This document shows positions 23,791-32,061 of a stretch of 64,000 nucleotides of DNA, in pieces (the stretch's first letter is position 1; each line of letters begins with the position of its first letter). The notes beneath the pieces were generated by a model. That model saw only the letters and a program-made list of their open reading frames with translations. It did no database searches and was not told the origin of the DNA. The position numbers and the translations under genes were made by a program. Origin of the DNA: Oceanospirillum sp048264105 (GTDB lineage Bacteria > Pseudomonadota > Gammaproteobacteria > Pseudomonadales > Halomonadaceae); contig JBLXDJ010000002.1 in NCBI GenBank assembly GCA_048264105.1, forward strand, positions 310,001 through 374,000, in the 5' to 3' direction.

Positions 23791-24954
23791 ATGGCTTTAT
23801 TTGTAAACACTAACGTCGCGGCCCTTAATGGCCAGAAAAACCTGATGGACGTTACAAGCCGTATGAACAGCTCTTTTGAGAAGCTGTCTTCAGGCAGCCG
23901 AATCAACAGTGCTCGCGACGACGCTGCTGGTCTGCAGATTTCTAACCGTCTGACCACTCAGGTAACTGGCCTGAACCAGGCAAGCCGTAACGCAAATGAC
24001 GGTATCTCTATCGCTCAGATTGCGGAAGGTGCGCTAGGTGAAGTGACCAATAATATTCAACGTATGCGTCAGCTTGTTGTTCAGGGCGGTAACCGTACTC
24101 TGTCTGCTGACGACCGCGAAGCGTTATCACAAGAATTCACTAAACTCCTCAACGTTAACAATGATATTGCTGACCGCACTGCATACGGAACACTGAAGAT
24201 TCTGAATGGTGACTCGCCTGAATCCGGTTTCCAGATTCAGTCAGGTGCTTTTGCTGGCGAGCAAGATACTGTTACCACTGGTAATGCCGAGCTGGCAGCT
24301 CTATTTGGTAAGCTGGCTACAGATGAAGGCGTGGCAGGTAATCTTTCTCAGATGAGTACGGGGTTCAATAACGCAGGTACTCTAGGTAAGATGGTTGCTG
24401 CGTACGCTGTCATCAACAATGTCAGTACCGGAGTTGCGACTAATGCTCTGTTTGGTACGGCTCGAGAAGGTAAAATTGCGGACCTTGGCAAAGACGGTGT
24501 TTCAGGTGTAGTAAATATCACTGCGCTGGCCACTGTGCTTGAGGCTGAAGCAACAAAGTCTTCTGCAAACGCATCGGCACTTATGGCTATCGCTAACCTT
24601 AAGACTACCCTAGGTATTACCGGTACAGTTAGTGCTGGTTATACTGATGATCAGTTGAACGAAATTCATAGTTTTGCCACTGATACATTGCTTGATGCGA
24701 TGAGCGGTCTGATTACTCAGGTCGATAAGCAGCGTGCTAAGCTGGGTGCTGAGCAGAATGGTCTGACTTCAACTGTTCGCAACAACACAACAGCAGTTGT
24801 AAACGTATCTGATTCACGTGCGCGAATTCAGGATACTGACTTTGCTTCAGAAACTTCTGAGCTGACTCGTAACCAGATCATCCAGCAAGCTTCTACAACT
24901 ATTCTGTCTCAGGCGAACCAGTTACCTCAGACTGCACTGTCTCTGCTGCGTTAA
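23791..24954 (+). CDS. fliC: flagellin 2
   Basis: A 387-residue flagellin, the shortest of the five. It has the LMDVTSRMNSSFEKLSSGSR N-terminal block and the C-terminal NQIIQQASTTILSQANQL ending in SLLR. The variable segment (about residues 170-290) includes TGFNNAGTLGKMVAAYAVIN and GTAREGKIADLGKDGVSG. A GAGGTAA ribosome-binding site precedes the ATG. It is transcribed alone from a sigma-28 promoter and stops at its own terminator, so it should appear after hook completion, once FliA is freed. Confidence 0.97.
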   Translation: MALFVNTNVAALNGQKNLMDVTSRMNSSFEKLSSGSRINSARDDAAGLQISNRLTTQVTGLNQASRNANDGISIAQIAEGALGEVTNNIQRMRQLVVQGGNRTLSADDREALSQEFTKLLNVNNDIADRTAYGTLKILNGDSPESGFQIQSGAFAGEQDTVTTGNAELAALFGKLATDEGVAGNLSQMSTGFNNAGTLGKMVAAYAVINNVSTGVATNALFGTAREGKIADLGKDGVSGVVNITALATVLEAEATKSSANASALMAIANLKTTLGITGTVSAGYTDDQLNEIHSFATDTLLDAMSGLITQVDKQRAKLGAEQNGLTSTVRNNTTAVVNVSDSRARIQDTDFASETSELTRNQIIQQASTTILSQANQLPQTALSLLR

Positions 24955-24976
24955 TTTCTTCGTAAAAGTTAGACAG

Positions 24977-25006
24977 AAAAAATCCCGCTTCTGCGGGATT
25001 TTTTTT
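24977..25006 (+). terminator. terminator of flagellin 2
   Basis: AAAAATCCCGC pairs with GCGGGATTTTT around a TTCT loop, followed by more Ts. Confidence 0.9.
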
Positions 25007-25024
25007 GTTTAAGTAAATTAGCAG

Positions 25025-25051
25025 TAAAGTTTATTGTGTCTTGGTCGATAA
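25025..25051 (+). promoter_or_regulatory. sigma-28 promoter of flagellin 3
   Basis: TAAA at 25025-25028 (within TAAAGTTT, the full -35 consensus), fifteen bases, then GTCGATAA at 25044-25051, one mismatch from GCCGATAA. Confidence 0.85.
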
Positions 25052-25119
25052 AGAGATTAAGTGGCCTGTAGGTCGTGAAATATTGATTATTTGATATAAA
25101 GCAGAACGAGGGTTATTCC

Positions 25120-26292
25120 ATGGCTTTGTTTGTAAATACTAACGTTGCTGCGCTGAACGGCCAGAAAAACCTGATGGACGTTACAAGTCGTATGAACAGC
25201 TCTTTCGAGAAGCTGTCTTCGGGTAGTCGTATTAACAGTGCGCGCGATGACGCTGCAGGTCTGCAGATTTCTAACCGTCTGACCACTCAGGTAACCGGCC
25301 TGAATCAGGCAAGCCGTAATGCGAATGACGGTATCTCTATCGCTCAGATTGCGGAAGGTGCGCTGGGTGAAGTAACTAATAACATCCAACGTATGCGTCA
25401 GCTGGTCGTACAGGGTGGTAACCGTACTCTGTCCACTGATGATCGTGAAGCACTTGGTCAGGAATTCACTAAGCTACTGAATGTGAATAATGATATTGCT
25501 GATCGTACTGCCTACGGTACTCTGAAAATTTTGAATGGCGACTCACCTGAGTCGGGTTTCCAGATTCAGTCTGGTGCTTTCTCTGGCGAGCAGGATACAG
25601 TTACTACTGGTAATGCCGAATTGTCAGCCCTTTTCGGAAAAATAGCTGATGATGAAGGTGTAACTGGCAATATGTCTGCTATCAGTCTTACTACGGCTAC
25701 TAGCTATGGAACATTGGGTAAGGTGCTAATTGCATACGCAGCTGTAACTGGTGAGTCTGATATGGGTGCTGCAGCAGATGCGCTATTTGGAACTCGCACA
25801 GGATCTGTGGCTGCTAATGACTTGGGTACAAAGCAGGGGGGTACAGCTGAAATCAACATTGATGAGCTAACCAAAATTCTTCAGGATGAAGCGGTAGCGG
25901 CTGATGGTACTTCAGATACTGCTGCTGCATTTGGCACCCTGATTGGGATGAGTGGTGTTGCAGCTGTTTCCACTGGCTTCTCTGATGCGCAAGTGAATAC
26001 TATTCACAGTTATGCGACTGACACAATGCTGGATGCAATGAGTGGGCTGATTACTCAGGTCGATAAGCAGCGTGCTAAGCTGGGTGCTGAGCAGAACGGT
26101 CTGACCTCTACCGTTCGTAATAACACCACAGCTGTTGTAAACGTATCTGATTCCCGTGCACGTATTCAGGATACTGACTTCGCTTCAGAAACTTCTGAGT
26201 TGACCCGTAACCAGATCATTCAGCAAGCTTCGACAACTATTCTGTCTCAGGCGAATCAGCTGCCTCAGACAGCACTGTCTCTGCTGCGTTAA
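25120..26292 (+). CDS. fliC: flagellin 3
   Basis: A 390-residue flagellin. Its first about 160 residues match flagellins 2, 4 and 5 except for single changes such as LSTDDREALGQEF. The central part (about 175-290) carries SAISLTTATSYGTLGKVLIA and RTGSVAANDLGTKQGG; the latter resembles the GGKQGGGLEINVAELTKILE region of flagellin 1, hinting at shared ancestry of the inner domains. A GAGGG ribosome-binding site precedes the start. It is monocistronic, between a sigma-28 promoter and its own terminator. Confidence 0.97.
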   Translation: MALFVNTNVAALNGQKNLMDVTSRMNSSFEKLSSGSRINSARDDAAGLQISNRLTTQVTGLNQASRNANDGISIAQIAEGALGEVTNNIQRMRQLVVQGGNRTLSTDDREALGQEFTKLLNVNNDIADRTAYGTLKILNGDSPESGFQIQSGAFSGEQDTVTTGNAELSALFGKIADDEGVTGNMSAISLTTATSYGTLGKVLIAYAAVTGESDMGAAADALFGTRTGSVAANDLGTKQGGTAEINIDELTKILQDEAVAADGTSDTAAAFGTLIGMSGVAAVSTGFSDAQVNTIHSYATDTMLDAMSGLITQVDKQRAKLGAEQNGLTSTVRNNTTAVVNVSDSRARIQDTDFASETSELTRNQIIQQASTTILSQANQLPQTALSLLR

Positions 26293-26316
26293 TTGCATTG
26301 CTAAAGACAGACAGTT

Positions 26317-26345
26317 AAAAATCCCGCTTTGGCGGGATTTTTTTT
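26317..26345 (+). terminator. terminator of flagellin 3
   Basis: AAAATCCCGC and GCGGGATTTT form the stem around a short TTTG loop, then a T-run. Confidence 0.9.
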
Positions 26346-26365
26346 GCAAAAAAAATATAGAGAAT

Positions 26366-26392
26366 TAAAGGTTGTAACAGGTTAGCCGATAC
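26366..26392 (+). promoter_or_regulatory. sigma-28 promoter of flagellin 4
   Basis: TAAA at 26366-26369, fifteen bases, then GCCGATAC at 26385-26392. Confidence 0.85.
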
Positions 26393-26464
26393 AAGAAGAA
26401 CAGGGCCGTTGTAGGCCATGAAATATTTGATTATGAGTCATAAAGCAAAAAAGAGGGTTCACCC

Positions 26465-27661
26465 ATGGCTTTATTTGTAAATACTAATGTTGCTGCGTTG
26501 AACGGCCAAAAAAACCTGATGGACGTTACAAGTCGTATGAACAGCTCTTTCGAAAAGCTGTCTTCCGGTAGCCGTATTAACAGTGCGCGAGATGATGCTG
26601 CAGGTCTGCAGATCTCTAACCGTCTGACTACTCAGGTGACTGGCCTGAATCAGGCAAGCCGTAATGCGAATGACGGTATCTCTATCGCTCAGATTGCAGA
26701 AGGTGCTCTGGGTGAAGTGACTAACAATATTCAGCGTATGCGTCAGTTGGTTGTACAGGGTGGTAACCGTACCCTGTCCAGTGATGATCGTGAGGCTCTG
26801 TCTCAGGAGTTCACTAAGCTGATGAATGTAAATAATGATATTGCTGACCGTACCGCATACGGAACGCTGAAGATTTTGAACGGTGATTCACCTGAATCCG
26901 GTTTCCAGATTCAGTCGGGTGCTTTCTCTGGTGAGCAGGATACGGTTACTACAGGCAACGCAGAGCTAACAGCTTTATTCGGTAAGCTTGCAAAAGATGA
27001 AGGCACCACGGTTGCAGGTAAGGTTCTTTCTGCAATGACGTCTACTACTGTAGATACTTACGGAACAATCGGTGAAATGGTCGCAGCTTACGCTGTTATG
27101 ACTGGCCAATCTACTATCTCGACAGCTGCAGATACTTTATTTGGTGGTATTACTAATACAAGTATGACGCTCGAGGAGCTTGGTACTAATGAAGGTCAGG
27201 GGGTTGAGCTGGCTATTGATGAGTTTACCAAGCTTCTTGAGAACAATATTTCAGCAGGGGACGCTGGCTTCACAAATCCGTCTGCTATCGACAATTTGCT
27301 TGATCAGTTCTCCGGCGTGAGTTTAGGAGCTGTTGCATCTACTGGCATGACTGATGAGCAGATTAATAAGGTTCACGCTTTCGCTACAGATACGTTGCTT
27401 GATGCAATGAGCGGCTTGATCACTCAGGTTGACAAGCAGCGCGCTAAGCTGGGGGCTGAGCAGAATGGTCTTACGTCAACCGTTCGTAACAACACCACTG
27501 CGGTTGTAAATGTATCCGATTCACGTGCGCGTATTCAGGATACTGACTTTGCTTCAGAAACTTCTGAGTTGACTCGTAACCAGATCATTCAGCAGGCTTC
27601 TACAACTATTCTGTCTCAGGCGAACCAGCTGCCTCAGACAGCGCTGTCTCTGCTGCGTTAA
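26465..27661 (+). CDS. fliC: flagellin 4
   Basis: A 398-residue flagellin, the longest copy. Conserved ends as in copies 2, 3 and 5, with LSSDDREALSQEFTKLMNVN as a local variant. The central region (about 180-300) contains VLSAMTSTTVDTYGTIGEMV and GGITNTSMTLEELGTNEGQG, followed by VELAIDEFTKLLE. It has no cysteine. A sigma-28 promoter lies 73 bases upstream of the start and a CCCGC-type terminator lies 26 bases after the stop. Confidence 0.97.
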   Translation: MALFVNTNVAALNGQKNLMDVTSRMNSSFEKLSSGSRINSARDDAAGLQISNRLTTQVTGLNQASRNANDGISIAQIAEGALGEVTNNIQRMRQLVVQGGNRTLSSDDREALSQEFTKLMNVNNDIADRTAYGTLKILNGDSPESGFQIQSGAFSGEQDTVTTGNAELTALFGKLAKDEGTTVAGKVLSAMTSTTVDTYGTIGEMVAAYAVMTGQSTISTAADTLFGGITNTSMTLEELGTNEGQGVELAIDEFTKLLENNISAGDAGFTNPSAIDNLLDQFSGVSLGAVASTGMTDEQINKVHAFATDTLLDAMSGLITQVDKQRAKLGAEQNGLTSTVRNNTTAVVNVSDSRARIQDTDFASETSELTRNQIIQQASTTILSQANQLPQTALSLLR

Positions 27662-27686
27662 TTACTTCGCAAACGTTAGACAGAAT

Positions 27687-27713
27687 AAATCCCGCTCCGG
27701 CGGGATTTTTTTT
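27687..27713 (+). terminator. terminator of flagellin 4
   Basis: AAATCCCGC pairs with GCGGGATTT (the loop is TCCG), then a T-run. Confidence 0.88.
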
Positions 27714-27732
27714 GCAAAAATGCGGTGAAGAT

Positions 27733-27759
27733 TAAAGGTTGTCATCGGTTGGTCGATAT
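27733..27759 (+). promoter_or_regulatory. sigma-28 promoter of flagellin 5
   Basis: TAAA at 27733-27736, fifteen bases, then GTCGATAT at 27752-27759. Confidence 0.82.
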
Positions 27760-27829
27760 AAAGAATACAGGGCCGTAGGTGGTCGTGAATTATTGATTAT
27801 TTGGCATAAAGCAAAACGAGGGTTCACTC

Positions 27830-29023
27830 ATGGCTTTATTTGTAAATACTAACGTTGCTGCGCTGAACGGCCAGAAAAACCTGATGGACGTTACAAGTCG
27901 TATGAACAGCTCTTTCGAGAAGCTGTCTTCAGGTAGCCGTATCAACAGTGCGCGTGATGACGCTGCGGGTCTGCAGATTTCTAACCGTCTGACCACTCAG
28001 GTAACTGGCCTGAACCAGGCAAGCCGTAACGCGAATGACGGCATCTCTATCGCTCAGATTGCAGAAGGTGCTCTGGGTGAAGTAACTAATAACATCCAAC
28101 GTATGCGTCAGCTGGTCGTACAAGGTGGTAACCGTACGTTGTCAGCAGACGACCGCGATGCGCTTGGTCAGGAGTTTTCTAAGCTGCTGAATGTAAACAA
28201 TGATATTGCTGATCGCACTGCATACGGAACACTGAAAATTCTGAATGGTGATTCACCGGAGTCGGGTTTCCAGATTCAGTCTGGTGCTTTCTCTGGTGAG
28301 CAGGACACGGTTACTACGGGTAATGCTGAGCTTACTGCTCTGTTTGGTAAGTATGCTCAAGAGACCGCGACTAATACAAACAACCTTTCAACCATGTCTG
28401 TGGCGAACTTGGGCCAGTTTGGTGTTATTGGTGAAATGACGGCTGCCTATATGGCCTTAAATAACGTCACTGTGGTTGCAACTGCTGCGAATGCTCTGTT
28501 TGGCGACATTACTGGCTCTGTCAAAGTGGCCGATATTGGCACTGATGCGGGTGGAGCATTTGAGGTTGATATTGATGAGCTTACCAATCTGCTGGTAAAC
28601 GAACCTAGCAATCCAGGCGCCGGCGCAACAGCGTCTAATGTGGCTAACGCTGTGAAAGGAGTTTTCCAGATTGCAGCTACACCTGGTGCAATTGATTCGA
28701 CTGTTGGCTTTACTGATGCGCAGCTTGATACGATTACTAGCCATCTTACAGATACCTTGCTTGATGCGATGAGCGGTCTTATTACGGAAGTGGATAAGCA
28801 GCGTGCTAAGCTGGGTGCTGAGCAGAATGGTCTGACTTCAACTGTTCGCAACAACACAACAGCTGTTGTAAACGTATCTGATTCACGTGCGCGTATCCAG
28901 GATACTGACTTCGCTTCAGAAACTTCTGAATTGACCCGTAACCAGATCATTCAGCAAGCGTCTACTACTATCCTGTCTCAGGCGAACCAGTTGCCTCAGA
29001 CTGCACTGTCTTTGCTGCGTTAA
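27830..29023 (+). CDS. fliC: flagellin 5
   Basis: A 397-residue flagellin with the most divergent central domain of copies 2-5: KYAQETATNTNNLSTMSVAN, then ALFGDITGSVKVADIGTDAG and NEPSNPGAGATASNVANAVK. It reads SGLITEVDKQRAK where the others have SGLITQVDKQRAK. The ends are otherwise identical to the group, and the gene closes with SLLR. It is the last of the array; a terminator and then the separate flaG promoter follow. Confidence 0.97.
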   Translation: MALFVNTNVAALNGQKNLMDVTSRMNSSFEKLSSGSRINSARDDAAGLQISNRLTTQVTGLNQASRNANDGISIAQIAEGALGEVTNNIQRMRQLVVQGGNRTLSADDRDALGQEFSKLLNVNNDIADRTAYGTLKILNGDSPESGFQIQSGAFSGEQDTVTTGNAELTALFGKYAQETATNTNNLSTMSVANLGQFGVIGEMTAAYMALNNVTVVATAANALFGDITGSVKVADIGTDAGGAFEVDIDELTNLLVNEPSNPGAGATASNVANAVKGVFQIAATPGAIDSTVGFTDAQLDTITSHLTDTLLDAMSGLITEVDKQRAKLGAEQNGLTSTVRNNTTAVVNVSDSRARIQDTDFASETSELTRNQIIQQASTTILSQANQLPQTALSLLR

Positions 29024-29045
29024 TTACTTGGCAAAAGTTAGACAG

Positions 29046-29075
29046 AAAAAATCCCGCTTCGGCGGGATTTTTTTT
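29046..29075 (+). terminator. terminator of flagellin 5
   Basis: AAAAATCCCGC pairs with GCGGGATTTTT around TTCG, a favourable tetraloop, followed by further Ts. Confidence 0.9.
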
Positions 29076-29140
29076 GGCTGTAATGGATGGTTTTGGTTAG
29101 GCTTGGGTTCCCTGTCTAGCATAAGTTTACAAAACAGTTT

Positions 29141-29167
29141 TTAAGATTTTTTTTGATTGGCCGATAG
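29141..29167 (+). promoter_or_regulatory. putative sigma-28 promoter of flaG
   Basis: TTAA at 29141-29144, fifteen bases, then GCCGATAG at 29160-29167. The -35 has one mismatch; the -10 core is intact. Confidence 0.68.
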
Positions 29168-29213
29168 TGTATGTAATACAGTTTAATCTTGCAGGTATCA
29201 CTCGGGGGTTGGC

Positions 29214-29639
29214 ATGAAAATTGATGGTTCTAACGATGCTTACGCACATGGTTATGAAATGCGGCAAAAACCTGCCGCCACTGATGTCGACAAGGTGACA
29301 ACTCAGGCTGGGGCAAAACTGGAAAATGCCCGCTCGTCTGCTATCAGTAACCTTGAGGCAGCGATGGGTGGCCGGAAGGGGCGTGAAGATGAGCTTCAGG
29401 ATGCTGTTGAGAAGATTAACCAGTATGCAGACATACAGAAAGTAAGCTTACGACTGCAGATTGAAAAAGAGCTGCAGCAAGTGGTTGTTAAAGTTGTGGA
29501 CATGGATACAGACGAAGTAATTCGTCAAATACCTTCTGAACAGACGATTGAGATTGCCAAACGTTTAGATGAAGTGATGAAAGAGTTTTTAGCCGGCGAT
29601 ACTAACTCGGCGTTCAACTTGCTTTCTGATGAAGTTTGA
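29214..29639 (+). CDS. flaG: FlaG family flagellar protein
   Basis: A 141-residue soluble protein. The conserved FlaG domain is in the C-terminal half: LRLQIEKELQQVVVKVVDMD, then EVIRQIPSEQTIEIAKRLDE. The N-terminus is variable and hydrophilic. FlaG affects filament length in several polar-flagellated species, though its mechanism is not settled. It lies between the flagellin array and fliD, its usual place, behind a sigma-28-like promoter, and is probably co-transcribed with fliD, which lacks a clear promoter. Confidence 0.93.
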   Translation: MKIDGSNDAYAHGYEMRQKPAATDVDKVTTQAGAKLENARSSAISNLEAAMGGRKGREDELQDAVEKINQYADIQKVSLRLQIEKELQQVVVKVVDMDTDEVIRQIPSEQTIEIAKRLDEVMKEFLAGDTNSAFNLLSDEV

Positions 29640-29711
29640 TCCTTATACTTCATGAGATTGGTTTTAATTGCTAACAGCCCATCGAAGTAACGGTCTTTAT
29701 TCAAAATCAGT

Positions 29712-29728
29712 TCTGCGCGTAGCGCAGA
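29712..29728 (+). other. hairpin just upstream of the fliD ribosome-binding site
   Basis: TCTGCGC (29712-29718) pairs with GCGCAGA (29722-29728) around GTA. The GGGAG ribosome-binding site follows at once, twelve bases before the fliD ATG. No T-run follows, so it is not a terminator; an effect on fliD translation or mRNA ends is possible. Confidence 0.45.
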
Positions 29729-29740
29729 CGGGAGTATGTT

Positions 29741-31513
29741 ATGAACTTTTTAGGTATTGGGTCAGGTTTGGATCTATCCACCATGTTGGAAGGGTTGGTT
29801 CGAGTTGCCAGTGAACCCAAGGTTCAGCAGCTGGGACGCCGCGAAATCCAACTAGAGGATTCTATCTCTGGTTTGGGTATCCTGAAAAGTAAGTTATCTG
29901 AGTTCCAGGATGCGGCTGATGCACTGAAAGATGGTGACTTTTTCACCAAAATGACGCCTACACTTACCCAGCCTTCTAGTGGCGATCTTATCAAGGTTGA
30001 GGCTGGGGATAGTGCTGTTGCTTCCTCGTACGATATTGAAGTCGTTTCTCTTGCTGTAGGAAGTAAAGGGACATCTGATTGGCGGTCTGAAAAATATCAG
30101 AGTGACTATTTTTCCAGTACGACCACCGCATTGGGTAAAGCTGGCGAATTGACTTTTACTGGTGCAGGCAACAAAAAAATTAACGTGCTTGCTACGGATA
30201 CTCTTGATGCGATCAAAACCAAAATTAATGCTGATACAGACCTTCAAAGTGCAGGTATTTCTGCAAAGGTGGTTGATGGCCGTCTTGAGTACTATCAAGA
30301 AGGTGTCTCAGGTACTGTTGCGGTAGAGGCGGACAATACTGATGTTGGCTCCTTTGCCACTTCAGGGCCTAATGCCAGTATGACTTTGCGTGCGGATAGT
30401 TCAAAGGATACAGGCCTTGCTGGTCGTTTGACTTTCGAGGCAGATGGTAAGACTTTCAGTGTTGATATTGATCCGAATGCTGCTACTGACCCGACGAAGT
30501 CCCTTGAGGATATTGTTGCTGCAATTAATAGTGCGGATGACAACTTTGGCGTAACAGCAAACATCATTGACGGTAAGTTGGTTTATCAGTCTTCTGTGAC
30601 TGGTGCTGGCAATGACCTGACTGTCACTTCATCCGATGGAACTGATGCTGATGGTAACGCTATAGTGGCATCGGCAAACTTGGATAGGCTAACTACAGGT
30701 GCTGGCAATATTGTGATCGGCACAAATGCTGCAGATGCTAAAATCAAGGTTGATGGTGTTTCGATTACCAATGACTCTAATACCTTTGATGGTGCTATTG
30801 CTGGCCTAACGATCACTGCATTGAAGCAGTCAAAAGATGCTGGAACACCGGATGCTGAAACTGCTGGTGTTTCGGTTGGCTCCAATAGTGCTGCAGTTCA
30901 GAAGAAAATTGAAACGTTTATGAGTACGTATAATGCATTGCGTACTACGATGAATGAGTTGAAAGGCTCTACAGATGAAGATGGCAATTACACTGCGGGT
31001 AAACTGAATAATGACCCCATTGTTCGAAATGTAGAGTCTGTCCTGAACAGCGTTATTACTACAGTTGCTTCTGAAGCCGATGAAGACACTAATACTCTGT
31101 TCTCTATTGGTATCGAAATCACTGAAGATGGAACTCTGTCCAAGTCTAATACCGATACTAAAGCGGGTGAGCGCTGGGATGCAGCCATGAGTGGCAGCAT
31201 GGAGAAACTGAAGAAGCTGTTTGCTGGTGACGGTACAAACATGGCTTCGAACAAAGGTATTGCTGATTTAGCGAGTGAAGCTGTAGAAAACTTTGTTAGT
31301 TTCACTGGAGTTATTAAGGGGCAGGAAGATTCCCTCCAGGAGCAGTTGGATGGTCTGGAAGAGCAATACGAAGCCCATGCTCGTTACATTGAAAGTTATG
31401 AAAAAACGTTAAAGATGCAATTTACAGCTTTGGATGCGACTATGGCGAGAATGAACTCTGTTATGCAGTACATAGCTCCTCAACTAGCTGCTTTACCTGG
31501 TGTTGCTAAGTAA
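29741..31513 (+). CDS. fliD: flagellar filament cap protein FliD (HAP2)
   Basis: A 590-residue cap protein, longer than the about 470 of E. coli or Pseudomonas. The N-terminal GIGSGLDLSTMLEGLVRVAS is the FliD_N start. The C-terminal FliD domain contains VQKKIETFMSTYNALRTTMN, a GIADLASEAVENFVS block and a terminal coiled coil ending ARMNSVMQYIAPQLAAL. The extra length lies in the middle (about residues 140-380), with Asp/Thr/Ser-rich repeats of two flagellin-hook-IN-like modules. FliD caps the filament and folds incoming flagellin. It is followed by fliS. Confidence 0.95.
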   Translation: MNFLGIGSGLDLSTMLEGLVRVASEPKVQQLGRREIQLEDSISGLGILKSKLSEFQDAADALKDGDFFTKMTPTLTQPSSGDLIKVEAGDSAVASSYDIEVVSLAVGSKGTSDWRSEKYQSDYFSSTTTALGKAGELTFTGAGNKKINVLATDTLDAIKTKINADTDLQSAGISAKVVDGRLEYYQEGVSGTVAVEADNTDVGSFATSGPNASMTLRADSSKDTGLAGRLTFEADGKTFSVDIDPNAATDPTKSLEDIVAAINSADDNFGVTANIIDGKLVYQSSVTGAGNDLTVTSSDGTDADGNAIVASANLDRLTTGAGNIVIGTNAADAKIKVDGVSITNDSNTFDGAIAGLTITALKQSKDAGTPDAETAGVSVGSNSAAVQKKIETFMSTYNALRTTMNELKGSTDEDGNYTAGKLNNDPIVRNVESVLNSVITTVASEADEDTNTLFSIGIEITEDGTLSKSNTDTKAGERWDAAMSGSMEKLKKLFAGDGTNMASNKGIADLASEAVENFVSFTGVIKGQEDSLQEQLDGLEEQYEAHARYIESYEKTLKMQFTALDATMARMNSVMQYIAPQLAALPGVAK

Positions 31514-31623
31514 CTAAATTGTTGGGTGCTCCTGTCAGTAGCTGGGGGCAGTACTGTCTATTTTAGACGTAGAAGATTTTTAGATGCCTCATTTTGAGCA
31601 TTGCATAGACAAGGTTTTTTTAT

Positions 31624-32061
31624 ATGAACAGAGCGATCAGTAAATACAAAAATGTAAGCGTTGAGAGTGGTCTTGAGGGTGCTAGTCCGTATCAGGTGAC
31701 GAAAAAACTACTAGATGGCTGTATGATCTTTCTCAAACAGGCGAAAGTTGCCATTGAGAATAAAGATTTCGAGAAGAAGTCATTTCATATTTCTAAGGCC
31801 CAGGCAATTATTACGACTTTGGCAGCTAGTTTACAGTCTGATCACAATGAAGATGTTTCAGCGAACCTTTTAGCATTATATGATTTTTGTCTTAATGAGC
31901 TAATTTCTGCTTCTGCAAGTATGGATGTACAGAAAATCGAGTCTGTAGAAAAGGTAATGGGAGATATTAAGTCTGGGTGGGACTCTATCCCTGCTGAAGC
32001 TGTGGTTGAGGCTGAAAAGATGCGCTCAGAGGGACCAAAGGTAAGTACTGATGCTGGATAA
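31624..32061 (+). CDS. fliS: flagellin chaperone FliS
   Basis: A 145-residue export chaperone. ASPYQVTKKLLDGCMIFLKQAK near residues 20-41, KAQAIITTLAASL and the LLALYDFCLNELISAS helix match the FliS four-helix bundle. It holds flagellin monomers in the cytosol before secretion. The gene lies 110 bases after fliD and overlaps the Maf gene by 11 bases, so chaperone and glycosyltransferase are translationally coupled. Its base composition is visibly more AT-rich than the fli genes downstream. Confidence 0.93.
   Translation: MNRAISKYKNVSVESGLEGASPYQVTKKLLDGCMIFLKQAKVAIENKDFEKKSFHISKAQAIITTLAASLQSDHNEDVSANLLALYDFCLNELISASASMDVQKIESVEKVMGDIKSGWDSIPAEAVVEAEKMRSEGPKVSTDAG

Larger units (their letters stand above)
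22430..29023 (+). repeat. tandem array of five paralogous flagellin genes
   Basis: Five head-to-tail flagellins of 387-398 codons, separated by 165-182 bases. Copies 2-5 share nearly identical N- and C-terminal protein segments but differ at many synonymous sites and in the central domain. Their spacers are also related, each with a CCCGC-stem terminator followed by a sigma-28 promoter. This indicates serial duplication followed by purifying selection or gene conversion on the ends. Confidence 0.9.

Noticed and set aside
22430..29023. Direct repeats resembling a repeat array or CRISPR-like structure
   Set aside because: The repeats are whole flagellin genes with promoters and terminators, far larger than CRISPR units, and no cas genes are present.
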